Origin: Agapetus fuscipes
Lineage: Eukaryota; Arthropoda; Insecta; Trichoptera; Glossosomatidae
DNA length: 64,000 nucleotides
Direction: 5' to 3'
Assembly: GCA_951799405.1 (NCBI GenBank)
Contig: OX637337.1
Location: 17,048,347 to 17,112,346, forward strand
Each line of letters opens with the position of its first letter. Within the stretch, counting starts at the first letter, position 1. A program made the position numbers and the translations under genes. Positions 21,061 through 31,872 of this stretch are shown in pieces. Under the pieces are notes generated by a model that was given only the letters and a program-made list of their open reading frames with translations, had not been told where the DNA came from and did not search any database.

Positions 21061-21763
21061 AAATAAATAAATAAATAATTTTGTGATACTTTTTATAGAA
21101 CCGCTTGCGGCCGAGCAAGAATAAACTTTCAGAAATATACGCGGATGCTTCAACCCGTAATGTCGAGCTGACGCTCCATTGTTTTTATTTTCTACAAACT
21201 GTGTACGCATGCAAACAATTCACATTTCCCGAATACTTCTCGTTTTGTAATGTGTCTCTTTCGTACTTGTTTATGTTTAATGCAGCCGTCCCTTTTCCTC
21301 GCGATATCGATATATCAGGCCAGGGACATCTTTCTTTTTAGTCTCCGTTTTGTAGGGACGTTTTGAGAAAATATTTATATTTTTCTCAATGTCATCTGCA
21401 TATCAAGAAGGAGGTCATTCTCGTTGTAATAGGTATTATCGAGGTCTTTACAGTACCTACTATAGTTTTTGGCATATTTTTGAAGGACTATCAAACGGAT
21501 GAAATTAGGGTCCCATGATATAAAACCATGTTTTACTGAGTAAAAATTATGCACTCAAGTGAAAAACCATTGTCCTGTGGTTTCATGAATTACCAGACCA
21601 TAGCCATAGTTTAAGAAGTTAATAGACTATGAAATATTTCTGTAAAAGACGGAGAATCTTGAAAAATAATGATGCCAAAAAACCTGACATTACGAAGTGG
21701 CTATATTTTTCATCGACTTTAATACTTGGTTCAATAAAGTTTATCACTTATGCCAGCGGTCGG

Positions 21764-22004
21764 TCCGGTCGATAACCCATTCGTTAGAATGAATGTGTTC
21801 AATACCAGAGAGCTAGAGTTCAATCCCAACCAAGAGTGTCAGAAATGGTTTCCCGTTTTGGTGATTATGTTAAGCCCAAAATCAAAGTACCGGCAAAGTT
21901 TATTAAGACTTCACAAGAAATAAGCACCTACTCCCTCGAGAGTAGGGAAACCCGTACTTTAATCGAAGTGGCCTCGAAGTCATGTATAATCAATTTATTT
22001 TCAC
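21764..22004 (+). mobile_element. SINE A, diverged
   Basis: Head TCCGGTCGATAACCCATTCG with damaged A box, B box AGTTCAATCCC, and body ACCGGCAAAGTTTATTAAGA. Confidence 0.7.
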
Positions 22005-22190
22005 AGGTAGACTGCTGGCGTTCCATGAGAGAAGTATTTGGGTTCGATCCCCACTAAGGGTGTCAGAAATGGTTTTCCATTTCGACGATTATATCAAACC
22101 AAAAATCAAAATACCGGCAAGATTGACTCAGTCTTGCAAAGAAATTGGAAACAACCAAGTAGTTGGCTTAAGGCTCGACTGGCTTACGCC
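22005..22190 (+). mobile_element. SINE A, 5' part
   Basis: Starts within the head (GCTGGCGTTCCATGAG), B box GGGTTCGATCCCC, body to CTTGCAAAGAAATTGG. Confidence 0.7.
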
Positions 22191-22194
22191 AACT

Positions 22195-22283
22195 CATTTC
22201 TGACACCCTTGGTGGGGATCGAATTCAAATCCATCTGTCATGAAACGCAAGTAGTCTACCAACTGAGCTATCGACCTGACTAA
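22195..22283 (-). mobile_element. SINE A head, reversed
   Basis: CATTTCTGACACCCTTGGTG then CAACTGAGCTATCGACC (reversed A box). With the two preceding copies it makes a three-copy cluster. Confidence 0.72.
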
Positions 22284-22369
22284 ATTGGAGAAAAAAGTAC
22301 CTACATGGACATTTCGAAAATGTTTACATGTACAATGTACATCCATGGGCATGTACGTCCATGGGTATT

Positions 22370-22570
22370 CCAAGGGCGTATTCGCGCCATGTTGCGGACT
22401 GGACTCGAGCCAGCGCTAACGAGTCGCTGTCGTGCGTGCGTTTAACCAATCAGGAGGACAGCGCGGCTCCCCGAAATCTCACCGCACCACGGGGAGAAGT
22501 TAATTTCTCCCTTGTCATGTCACGCGAGGGCGCTTTCTTTCCTTTAGAAGCCAATTATTCTACTTTTTCC
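22370..22570. promoter_or_regulatory. CpG-rich unique patch with CCAAT box
   Basis: About 200 bp of high GC and CpG content stands out from AT-rich flanks. It includes TTTAACCAATCAGGAGG, a good CCAAT (NF-Y) motif at 22446-22450, and no repeat family. A promoter, enhancer or unrecognised 5' exon are all possible. A plus-strand open frame crosses it (22328-22732) but shows no recognisable domain. Confidence 0.3.
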
Positions 22571-22871
22571 GCCGAAAAAGACGTAAACGTTTCCTCAAAA
22601 TATGTTACACACAAATTACAGAAAAAACCTTCATCTTCTTCTTCTCGTTGTTATTTTAAATCAATGATCTGCTGTCAATCGGAAATTGTCCTCTCGGGAT
22701 GTAAAACACTGGCTATCTCTCCATCTTTTTAGCAGTCATATTTAAAGGCGATGTCCTACAGGTTTAGTGTGGGTTTTCCAACTGCCCAGCCTATCTACGT
22801 GATCCCTCCAGTACCACCACCTCTTGTTTGACAGGTCGCTGTCGCTTAAAGTGCTACTAGTACTCTCATCT

Positions 22872-22915
22872 CAAGCGCAACTTACGCAACTAAACTACAC
22901 ATACAGTAAAACTTC
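22872..22915 (-). repeat. SINE A 3' end fragment
   Basis: ACGCAACTAAACTACACATA followed by CAGTAAAACTTC. Confidence 0.6.
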
Positions 22916-22929
22916 TAGCTGCGCTGTCG

Positions 22930-23068
22930 GTGTTTGCTGGGGCGTCGTGGGTTTGATTCTCGGCATCAACGAAAAAATGCTGGGTTAAAACACAAAGAAA
23001 ACCGGTCACCAAAGGTCCATCCAGCCTAACAGCATCTGAATCTTGGTGGTATAATTGGCGCTTTCTTC
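22930..23068 (+). mobile_element. SINE C, 5' part
   Basis: B box GTGGGTTTGATTCTCGGC, then ACCGGTCACCAAAGGTCCAT and AATTGGCGCTTTCTTCT, where it stops. Confidence 0.7.
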
Positions 23069-23069
23069 T

Positions 23070-24190
23070 TCTAAGAAGAATAAAAACAAAATCATAAAAA
23101 ATAAAGTGAACATTTTTAACCCTTTATTTAACTTTTAACAGCAAAAGTATACTTTAAAAAAACATTAATATTTGAAATCAAATATTAAACAACTAAGCAT
23201 ACTGTTTACTTACATTGTAATAGATTTTGTGTCGATTAAAAAAATACATTTAAGATTGTCAGTTTAAATATTATTTCATGCATCCAGCACACATCATTCA
23301 AAAAACAGGTTTTAATTGTGACGAAAAATATTATTAAAATAAAAATGAGGTAGCAAGAGCCATGTGCTTCTGTTGAACGACCGCCACTGGTGCAGAAAAA
23401 ACATTCGTTTGATTGATTTAAATAAAAATTGGACGAGAAAATGCAACTAAGCCCTTCGCAAGTAGAAAAAAACACGAGCACTCAAGCGATCAGAAAAAAG
23501 AGATTAAAAAAGTAGCTCTGTCCCTTTCGTCCGCATAAAGAAACCCATTAGGGCGAGGGAGATGCAAGATGGAGAATTATAACACATTTTTAAATGAGTG
23601 GCCGTCAGTCTCGCGTCTTATTAACTTCACAAAAGTGACTTGCAACTTCACAAACGTGTAAAAAAACACTGATCAAAATGTGTAAGGAAGTGCTCTCCGG
23701 ATTGCCCACACAATTCGCGTCACTCCCGCGGTCCAGATGTAACCATTCACAATTCGTAACACTTTGTTAGTGAATTTGCACACTTATTTACAACACATTC
23801 TTGGTTCTAAAGTGGCTAACCTTTTTTTCATACATTTTACTTGCAATTATGACCAGAAACATTTACGCGGTCACAAAGTTTCGAAACTAAACTGCTAACA
23901 ACTTATAGGTAAAATTTGCTAGTCAATTTAAAACTCGAAAATTGAAAATGGTCTACAATTTAGTAACCGATACTCTATTCCTTCTGTTCTTGAAATTGAC
24001 CACATTATTAGAGTCCACAAATTGCACCCTCATTTTGAATATTTTTTGATAGACCACATCCGTCATTTTTAAACTTATTTATTTTAATTATTTAAATTGT
24101 AAATATGTATCTACTTATTTACGCAAACATTTTGGCAAAAAAAAAGGTAAATTAGAATTATTCGAAAATGCAAAAACAGCCGGCATTTAT
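23070..24190. other. Apparently unique AT-rich DNA
   Basis: No gene, RNA or known repeat was recognised. Confidence 0.4.
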
Positions 24191-24191
24191 A

Positions 24192-24408
24192 ATATGTAAT
24201 CTAATTTGCAAAGAAATGTCAACATTGAAGGTTCACATAAAATGAATGTCCACAAGAAAATACGTTGAAGTTTGCGCTAACACATGCTTTGTGTGAGCTT
24301 ACAAATTAAAACGCAAAATCTAAAATTAATGTATGCCCTGCAACTTTCGCAGACCTTCTCTGAAACAGCCGGGAATTTGGCAAAATGAATCATTTTACAC
24401 AGTATGGT
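24192..24408 (-). mobile_element. Family B element, diverged
   Basis: Reversed tail TGTAATCTAATTTGCAAAG, GCTAACACATGCTTTGTGTG, and CTTCTCTGAAACAGCCGGG. Confidence 0.7.
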
Positions 24409-24414
24409 ATAACT

Positions 24415-24718
24415 GAAAAAAAAACGGTTTAAACACTACGAGTTGGATTTTAGAAATTTGAAAAATTATCACGAAATACTTCGCGCGGTAAACGATAGTT
24501 TATACCAAAATTTAGGGGGGAGATGAAGACGTCGTGTGAGTTGAATGAACAAGTTGATTTTTTTACAAAAATCAGAGAAATATTTCTAACTTTTTCAAAT
24601 ACCCTACGGTACCTTTTTGCATCAACCAGTGAATTTTTCACCCCTAAGCTGAAGATTAAACCCACAACCGTTCGATTACGAATCGCTAACGTTTACCATT
24701 AGACTATGCGGCCTGTCT
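24415..24718 (-). mobile_element. Family D SINE with Thr-like head
   Basis: The minus strand starts GGCCGCATAGTCTAATGGTA (A box) and reaches GGTTGTGGGTTTAATC (weak B box). The body differs from SINE C and matches 1690-1860 (GAGTTGGATTTTAGAAA, GGAGATGA, ATATTTCTAAC). Confidence 0.6.
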
Positions 24719-24719
24719 A

Positions 24720-25035
24720 AAAAAGTTTTCATCGATACCTACATAGTTTACTATATACTCCTAAATTTCACGCAGTGTGTTCGTAAGCTTTCATATTTAG
24801 CAACTGACAGCTTAATTGGCAATTAGTAGCCGAAATGCCTGAATCACTCTAAAAGTCAGAAATCTGGGTATTATCTTTCTGAATAACACCCAACACTTGA
24901 GAAATACTTAGCGCTATATTTAGTTCACAAGTGCACATTGCCCACTTAGCATTGTAGTCATCCAATCAATTGACTGTGAATAAGGCAAGAAGCATTACAA
25001 AAAAGACTAAATAAATCTCAGAGTAAATGATGAAT
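24720..25035. other. No recognised feature
   Basis: AT-rich with no coding signal. Confidence 0.35.
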
Positions 25036-25037
25036 GT

Positions 25038-25128
25038 TTCTAACTGGAATCGAACTGGAACCTTCAGCTTAGAAAGCAGACGCGTTCTCCATACATTAAC
25101 CATAAGTTTGTCTGTCGGGTGTCTCAAA
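25038..25128 (-). mobile_element. tRNA-like SINE head (Arg-like)
   Basis: The minus strand reads TATGGTTAATGTATGG (A-box region), CTGCTTTCTAAGC (loop with TCT) and GGTTCCAGTTCGATTCC (B box). There is no acceptor pairing, so it is not a functional tRNA gene. Confidence 0.5.
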
Positions 25129-25129
25129 A

Positions 25130-26068
25130 TTAACTTAGCAAGGTATCATAATTGAATTTCAAGGTTAATTACACTTTGCGGATGCTATGTTATGGGAGAA
25201 CTTAACAATTTCTTGAATTTGTGGCTGTTTACAATATTATTCATGTGGCCAAATGCAGCATTTGAGTTTTTTTTACATTTTTTAAGTTTTGTCACGATGG
25301 TTTCAAAGAAATTCACTTCGGTCTTTACCAATAAATACCTTTAGCTTGAACGTGAATCAAAATACCGTTTAGGGGTTGCTAAAGCAAATCTCAAGCATAA
25401 AATATCCTATATATAAATTGCTATTGCTTTAAATGTGAAAATACCGGGCCTAAGCATTAGCAAAAACTAAACCAATATTTTAGTCAAAACATATAACAAA
25501 ATTAATACGTCGACTTAAAAACGAAGAAGTTTAAAAAAAGAGTAGAATAAACACCTAATTGAAAGGGGGTTGAAAAAATAAAATTGAAATATTTATTATA
25601 CAACAATGTAGCAGATATATTTAATGGTATCTTTTAAGGCCCTAGAACCCCCGCGAGGTCGGAAGTTGCCTAAATAAATAATATTTAAAAAATAATGCTA
25701 ACAGCATGGGGTACCTACTACTACCAAAGTTTTTTTTCCTTTTTGATAGACACAAAAATAATTTTATAATATTGAAATACATACTTAATGAACCTTACTC
25801 ATAAGGGTGTTGATCGTTTACACTGAAAAATTACTTGGATCTATTTTGCAATTCTTAAAGTGAAATAATTGAAAAAAATTAAATATGTATGAAAACATGT
25901 CATTACCACAGTAATTAATGATTTGAAAAAAGTGTATAATTGACGTCTACATGTTTACAAACGTCAAAACAAAAGTGACGTCACACTGTCGGTTTGCTAG
26001 GGCAGAGGGTAATAATTTTGTAATAATAAGCTCAGGACCTTAGCTACCTAGGTTTGACCATGTAGAAT
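25130..26068. other. No recognised gene; holds one CRE-like octamer
   Basis: Mostly AT-rich. AAAGTGACGTCACACTG contains TGACGTCA at 25976-25983. Confidence 0.35.
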
Positions 26069-26069
26069 T

Positions 26070-26258
26070 AATAAACGATGAAAGACTGGCCAAGTGTATA
26101 TTATGTATGTACAAAGGAACATAAAAGCTTGAACAGATTGGTGAAATTGCGAAAGAACGGGATAAACAGAGTGAATGTACAAGAAGGAAATATATGCAAG
26201 AATGGGAAGAAATTTTCCGCTGGTCACACCTAGCGGAATGGCGACAGAGTTACAGTAA
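26070..26258 (+). mobile_element. LINE remnant, lineage 2, decayed
   Basis: Aligns with 46075-46345: GATGAAAGACTGGCCAAGTG, GAAAGAACGGGATAAACAGA, GAAGGAAATATATGCAAG, then CACCTAGCGGAATGGCGACA and GAGTTACAG with a single tail unit. A large internal deletion removes the GRPRK section. Confidence 0.72.
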
Positions 26259-26779
26259 GTATTTCTAAAAAAATCGATGAAGAAAGCCAGGGCCAACCTA
26301 GGATTGTGTCATGAATGCTGATTATGATGATGATATTATTAAAGTATCTTATGGAGTCGCGGAGTAATTAAAAAAATAATTTCAACACTGCTCTCGTAAA
26401 AAAACGAAACGAATGACTTCTGTAAAAAATATAATGCGATTTAAAGTGCAATTATAAAAGCGAAAATGGCGCGATTATGACGTTGTTTTTTCTTTAAAAT
26501 AAAGTGACAGGTGCGTTTGTGCAGTGCGCCATCTGCCAAACACCTAATCCAGACCTGGATAAATTATACCTATATACTACTTAGGATAAGGGTTTTTCTT
26601 ACTTTAATATATCTACTTAGGCAATTTTTGTTTTATTTTGCGCGTGAGTAGGTAGGTAGCTACCATAGTTTTAAAATTATTACAATAATGAACTAAGCAC
26701 ATGATTTGATAAACACAATATTGTGACGTCAACCGGCCAGGTTTCTGGGTAAAAAGCAAACAAATACGTTGATACTAGT

Positions 26780-26880
26780 TGCTAACTGTGGTTGCTAAGT
26801 ACAGCAGTCACATACATGAGTAACGTTTGCTCGTCGAGAAAAAAATCCAAATTCAAATGTGTTCCGCGTCCATTCTTTTT
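26780..26880 (+). repeat. Family F short repeat
   Basis: GTTGCTAACTGTGGTTGCTA, GTAACGTTTGCTCGTCGAGA and CAAATTCAAATGTGTTCCG. Related copies: 35495-35560 (+), 28185-28235, 52428-52490, 54425-54510 and 61015-61095 (all reversed). Confidence 0.55.
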
Positions 26881-27010
26881 TAGCCTCAGTTGAAATTAAA
26901 GTTGGTAGAGCGCTTGTGTTTAGTGCCAGAGCGCTAGGGTTCGATCTCCACCAAGGGTGACATAAATTATTTCCCGTTTCGGTTTTCATTTTAAACCTTA
27001 GAAACGAGAA
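26881..27010 (+). mobile_element. SINE A, 5' third
   Basis: AAGTTGGTAGAGCGCTTGTG, B box GGGTTCGATCTCC and ATTTCCCGTTTCGG. It is cut off where the LINE fragment begins. Confidence 0.7.
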
Positions 27011-27365
27011 AAATCTCTCCAGGTTTTGGAGAATAAAATGCTTCGTCGCATTCTTGGACCTGTACCTTAGGGGGTCAGATGGCGCATCTGCTGAGGTCCA
27101 TACTCCAAGACCTTAAACTGGTGTCGGTAATGAAATAAAAAAAAACTACAGTGGGCTAGGCATGTAGTACATGCAGAGGACTACAGGATAACCAAATATG
27201 TCTTGGATGGTGCCCCCTCCGGCGTTTAACCACTCAGGCGTCCCAGGATGCGGTAGGCAGACAATGTCGAGGCCGAATCCTCGTTCTAGAAGTAAGGGGA
27301 TCATGGGGAGAGTCCTGGAGGATTGTGGTGCGGGAGACCCCGAGCTTACATGGCTTTTGAGCCGG
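27010..27365 (+). mobile_element. LINE remnant, lineage 6
   Basis: In pieces: MLRRILGPV, then ILQDLKLVSVMK, KLQWARHVVHAEDYRITKYV, LDGAP and RRPRMRxADNVE. The order LRRIxGPV .. KLxWAxHVxxxED .. RxxKxVL .. PRxRW is the post-reverse-transcriptase region of a LINE. It holds stops and at least one frameshift. Confidence 0.72.
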
Positions 27366-27499
27366 AGAAAGTAAAAGTAAGTGAAGTAAGAGTACCCACA
27401 AGTGCCCTTGTGGAGTGGACATATTTGCAAGCAATTTTAGGACTCTAAGCAACGCATCTTACTTGACTTGTTTGCCGTATTGTATAGTGGTTTTCGAAG

Positions 27500-27720
27500 G
27501 CAGTATCATTAAACTTGCCTCATTTTTCATCATCTTGTAAATGCAGTGTCTTGTTGTGCCAGCCGTCTGTATCCGTTGGTTGCCATCCTCTTGTAAAGGC
27601 AGCGCCTTGTTGTGCCAGCCATCCAGGATGTATGAAGTTCTTGAGCGACCTCTTGTTTGTCTTCCCAAGATTTTTCCTTCAAAGATGTTGCATATAAAAA
27701 GGTGTTTTCTCTAATCGAGA
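27500..27720 (-). repeat. Tandem roughly 60-bp repeat shared with 55255-55385
   Basis: On the minus strand two units carry ACAACAAGGCGCTGCC then TTTACAAGAGGATGGCAACC, and ACAACAAGACACTGC then ATTTACAAGATGATGA. The plus-strand copies at 55255-55385 have the same phrases. It is probably the 3' end of a retroposon. Confidence 0.55.
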
Positions 27721-27904
27721 GTCAAATCATGGTTTGTTCAGCCAAGCAGAAAGCATCGCGCTATGTAACAGTGTATTAGACAATATAATGGTAGAGAGAT
27801 GAGGAAGTTCCAATACAAGAATCGTACCAAGAAAAGATGAATAAAATGTAATGTGTATTGCAGAATTCACACCAAGATAAACGCTTTCTAATCATTTCAT
27901 AGAA

Positions 27905-28120
27905 TTTCGACGGGTAGTGGTATAATGATTAAAGATTGCGGCTTGATATCGAAAGGTACTGGATGGAGTGGGAACAAGCAGACACTCTTGTCCTGTGCCT
28001 ATGTATGTGTCAGAAGAACCCGCAGCACAGCACGCTCATACACAGCTTTATATTTATACAAGTGGCAAAAGGCATTCCCGTGAAGTTGACAGCAACGACA
28101 CGACAAAACAAGAACTAGGC
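27905..28120 (+). mobile_element. Family J tRNA-headed repeat
   Basis: The start GGGTAGTGGTATAATGATTA resembles an A-box region. The body GTGTCAGAAGAACCCGCAGC, CACGCTCATACACAGCTTTA and GGCATTCCCGTGAAGTTGAC is matched in reverse at 34635-34865. Confidence 0.55.
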
Positions 28121-28254
28121 AGAACTAGGGCAGAGGCGTGCCCGATTCGATATTAGGTACAGAATCTGGATGCAGTCGGAACATTTTTTGTACGAATGTT
28201 CGAAATTTGTTTTTTCTATAGATGGGCAAACGTCACATGTCTACGTAAACAGTG

Positions 28255-28285
28255 TTCTAACACTATATGTGTAGCTTATTTAGTC
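28255..28285 (+). repeat. SINE A 3' end fragment
   Basis: TAACACTATATGTGTAGCTT only. Confidence 0.55.
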
Positions 28286-28367
28286 AGGTATTTTTATTAA
28301 AAAAAATAAAATGAAAGCTCTAATAAATCACGTGTGATTATAATGACACAAAAAAATGTATCGATTT

Positions 28368-28572
28368 TTCAGTTTCGCGCCAATTTGCGAAAATTCGTTA
28401 ATTTGCCAAAATTTATCGTCGCATTTAAGGCTCCGATCCGTCATGGCGACAAATGGCGCGCTAATACACCGATAAGCGCTCGCATATTTCCGAACGAGGT
28501 CTCAATTTGTCACTCGGCGGTGACGTGCCACTTTTTCCCGCTTTTTTTCGGGCGCGGGGAGGTGATTTTGAC
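28368..28572. promoter_or_regulatory. CpG-rich unique patch with E2F-like sites
   Basis: Contains TTTCGCGC at 28373-28380, TTTCCCGC at 28534-28541, GGCGCGC, and a TGACGTG at about 28521. It is GC-rich against AT-rich flanks and matches none of the repeat families. It could be a regulatory element or a decayed element not repeated in this window. Confidence 0.28.
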
Positions 28573-28610
28573 CACCCCTTAAGAGCACTAACCAAAAATC
28601 AATAAAATGT

Positions 28611-29012
28611 TTAATGATCGGTCAAGAAACTGTACCTACAACAACCAAGTATTATTTTGGTGTTCCCTCTATGTACAACAAAACGTTGGTAGAAGGTTTT
28701 GGAGAATTGCTTTCCGGGATCTACAGTTGCCGTGGTAGGAGCTGAAACTTCCGGGTGTTTCTTCAATATCACCATTTCACCTTCACGCTGATGAAGCCCA
28801 TCGCAGACATAGGCGAAACGTCTGTAAGCTCCAGCTCCGACAGACAACGTCAACAGATCCTGGAAAGCAACTCTCCCGTAACAATAGCCGGTCATGAAGT
28901 CTAAAACTCCTATTTGATATTTTGTTATTGTTTGCTGAGGATCCTGGTCGCATAGACCTGTGACGTTTGCCAACCGATAAAAAATCTTATTGCAACTTTG
29001 TGCCGAGTCCAT
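28611..29012 (-). other. Open frame of 133 codons, unrecognised
   Basis: It has an ATG and no stop for 400 bp, and overlaps the hammerhead-like motif on the other strand. No domain is recognisable and there is no second supporting copy here. It may be chance or part of a retroelement end. Confidence 0.2.
28785..28850 (+). ncRNA. Hammerhead-like core, probably inactive
   Basis: CTGATGA at 28788-28794, a GCC/GGC stem II (28796-28798 with 28812-28814), GAAAC at 28815-28819, then ACGT pairing with ACGT before a GTC at 28839-28841. Stem II has an unpaired A and I could not form stem I, so this is at best a relic. Penelope-like elements are known to carry hammerhead motifs. Confidence 0.22.
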
Positions 29013-29014
29013 TA

Positions 29015-29715
29015 TGTATATCTACGTATTTTTATTTATTTAATTTCCGAATTACGTACATCCCATTCTTTTCAAATGCAAGAAAAAAATCATGTTCGAT
29101 TCAAGCAAAATTCGTATCAGATTTCTTTCTATTTTTTTAAACTAATTTATACAATTTCAACAGTAATGTTTTTACAAAATGCACACGTAAAAATTCACAA
29201 AAATTAAAAATTACAGCTAAATCAATTATACTTAATTACACATAAAATTAAATTTATTTCGGCGTTAAAACATTAATGTACATTGCAAAAGCATACCGAC
29301 TTTATGCGCTAGGACGCCTCTAAGAACGTGAAATACTGCAATCAAATTATGAAAATCACAAAAATATAACTCAATTCACTGGCGCACAGAGTCATCGTAA
29401 ATAATTAATTGAAAATTTTTAATACGCAAGGTTATTTTTTTATCTTTAAAGTCACAGTCTGATAAATTTTGGTGATTTTATGGAATTTGGAGTGAGTGTG
29501 TTTTGGCATGCAAGCTACAATTATAAACAATTCTACAGCTCGGATGATTGGCAGATCCATTAAAAAATTTTTTTTTAATGAAATCTAAAAATTACACAAT
29601 ATCTTATGCTCATTCTTATCTGTTTTTGATGCAGTTTGTGTTTTATTTTGGGTTGGTAATTATTTAAAAAAAATACAGTTATTTTTTACAAAAATATTAG
29701 TACCTTCTTTTTATT
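29015..29715. other. AT-rich, nothing recognised
   Basis: No repeat family or coding pattern was seen. Confidence 0.35.
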
Positions 29716-29719
29716 TTTT

Positions 29720-30010
29720 TGGACTCACTTCAAATCATCCCATGGTTCCTGAGATGAGGACGTACAGCTATCTGACCACCTAATATGTCTTCCAGTTGTG
29801 CGTTGACCTATTGGCATCTCATTAGCTACGATGTGTACCTACGAGTCTTTCATGACTCATTCTTGAGACATGATCTCCAAAATCTGCTTTATATCACTGT
29901 GTCCTCTATTTCACAGACTTTTCTTATGTGTTCATTGTAGATGCGATCTTAAATGTTCTGCCTGCGATCATTCAAAGAACTTTCATTTTCCATGTTCGAA
30001 GCTGTTTTGT
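29720..30010 (-). mobile_element. LINE remnant, probably lineage 5, reversed and decayed
   Basis: Minus-strand pieces: NDRRQNI, DRIYNEHIRKVCEIEDTV, FGDHVSRMSHERLVG, and QRTTGRHIRWSD. This fits the order DRIRNEEIRRR .. WAGHVARMxDxR .. GRPxxRWxDD with several frameshifts. Confidence 0.5.
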
Positions 30011-30730
30011 GTAAGTAGGTTACATTTTTGTCATTTGAGCATTTGAAGAACACCAAGGTTAAAATATATTATAACAGCGTTTATAAAATTGTGTTTAAAT
30101 CACGTTTGAATGGGTTTTTTAATGGGAACAGAAATAATTATTTTTCATACCACTATTATATTTTTTATAGAAATAGTTCCCGGTAACAATAATACAAGAA
30201 GAAAAAAATGGAGAACAAAAGCCATGCCATTAAATAGCAAAAAGAACTGTTCACATATCAGTCGAGCGATTATAAGTGCATCACTCACAAAAGGCAATTT
30301 GTAGCGATAACGGAAATTGTCACTAGGTCCGTTCTTAGAGTTGATGATTTTTTCTGCGTAAGACAAAATGCCTTTCTAATGATTTTATGTACGCCTAAAC
30401 GACGAAAGACCTTCATAGTATGACATCAAATAACAATAATAGAAAACAGAAACGAAATGAAGAAAATGGAGGGTAACGAAATACAACGGAATATAACGGA
30501 ACGGAATAGAGAGGAATGGAACAGAATGTGAACATAAACAAATTGATTTATTTATTTAAATTATTTTCGGTTCGAGCTACACAAAACTGAATCCATACGT
30601 AGGAATACTTTGTCTATTAAATGGGAAAAAAGGAAATTTCTGGAATCTTTTCTGGAAGACGAATGTTTTGACAAAAAAAAAATAGGAGAACTACAAAAAG
30701 TTTAAGATTGGCGTGCGTACACAATTTTAA
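30010..30730. other. AT-rich, nothing recognised
   Basis: A GGAATGGAA / AACGGAA-rich patch near 30470-30530 is mildly repetitive. Confidence 0.35.
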
Positions 30731-30734
30731 AAAG

Positions 30735-31240
30735 AGAAAAACAATAGAGTGACACATACCCTCGACTATATCTGGTCGAAAAATCTATGAGGGTCTGTCT
30801 CTCAATCTTTCCGATTGTACTCTATGGCATGGAACGGTGGGTACTTGCACTGTGTACAGTGCCTCGAAAACAGAATCCCTACCTTTGAAATGTGGGTCTA
30901 CCATTGGATGTTGAATCGTGTCACAAACGCCGAGGTTTTTTACCGTATGAATACCAGAGCAGAACACCTGATGTCCCTCAAACGGCAAAAACTAATTTAC
31001 TTAGCCACATAGGTCATAAGAAATGAGAAGTTTTCACTCCTGCATCTCATCATACAGGGAAGAATTGAGGAAAGACGAGCTGCAGGTCGAAGAACATCTT
31101 GGTTGAAGAAACTGAGGCAGTAGTTTGGCAAAAGCACAAGATCAGATCGCTCTTTTTGTCGTGGTATTGAAGATGCCAATTGTTACATTGATCGAAAATC
31201 ATCACTGAAGAGGCACAAGAGGAAGAAGAAGAAAAGGTTC
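30735..31240 (+). mobile_element. LINE remnant, lineage 1, longest copy
   Basis: Starts near the end of the reverse transcriptase (LPIVLYGMERW) and continues FEMWVYHWML, RVTNAEVFYRMNTRAEHL, KLIYLAT, VIRNEKFSLLHL and EERRAAGRRTSWLKKL. It ends AGAGGCACAAG with a (GAAGAA)n tail. Stops interrupt the frame, one just after KLIYLAT. Confidence 0.82.
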
Positions 31241-31762
31241 TAGAAAAATTATCCCTGTAGGTGCTCATAATAAGTATCTATATATGTATTTCAAAAGGGG
31301 GGAATATAAACAGCTTAGTACACCATGCTCAATATGCAGCAGTGAAAAAAAAATTACAAATGTAATTTCTCTCCCCCAAAAATATTAGTTTCTTGCGGTC
31401 TAATAGCTTGCTTCCTCCCCTAACTCGAGTCTTATTTATTAGCCCGCTCCCCGGGAGGTCAGGCATTTCAAGATCCCGTAACGTAGGGGGCAACACTGGG
31501 CCGGTATGTGTATTTATTCCCACTAAGTACACAGCCTCAAGCCACTTGCATTTTACAGGAGGGGGACGCCGAGAGAACCCCTTACAAAACTCTTAGAGCC
31601 CCTAAATAAAATATACTTTGGAGGAATGCACTAACAATAAAAAAAGATATAGGATTAAATTGCCGTTTTTTTAAATGTGCACACCCCTACCCCTTCCTTA
31701 TTTAGTGGTACCTACTTTTTTAAGTAACGGTTTTCATTTTGAGTGAAATGAATCCAACTGCT
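31240..31762. other. No recognised feature
   Basis: Mixed composition without a known repeat or gene. Confidence 0.35.
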
Positions 31763-31764
31763 GC

Positions 31765-31800
31765 TAAACGCAACTAAGCTACACATATAGTGAAACAGGA
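31765..31800 (-). repeat. SINE A 3' end fragment
   Basis: AACGCAACTAAGCTACACAT followed by ATAGTGAAAC. Confidence 0.6.
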
Positions 31801-31872
31801 ATGTCTCCTGATGATGTTGGTTTTTCATGCCGACATTACATATACTATTTTCTAAATTCTTACAAAATTTTA

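Noticed and set aside
22328..22732. 134-codon protein
   Set aside because: No recognisable domain; it starts in repeat-like sequence and ends in unique AT-rich DNA. I kept only the CpG-rich patch as a feature.
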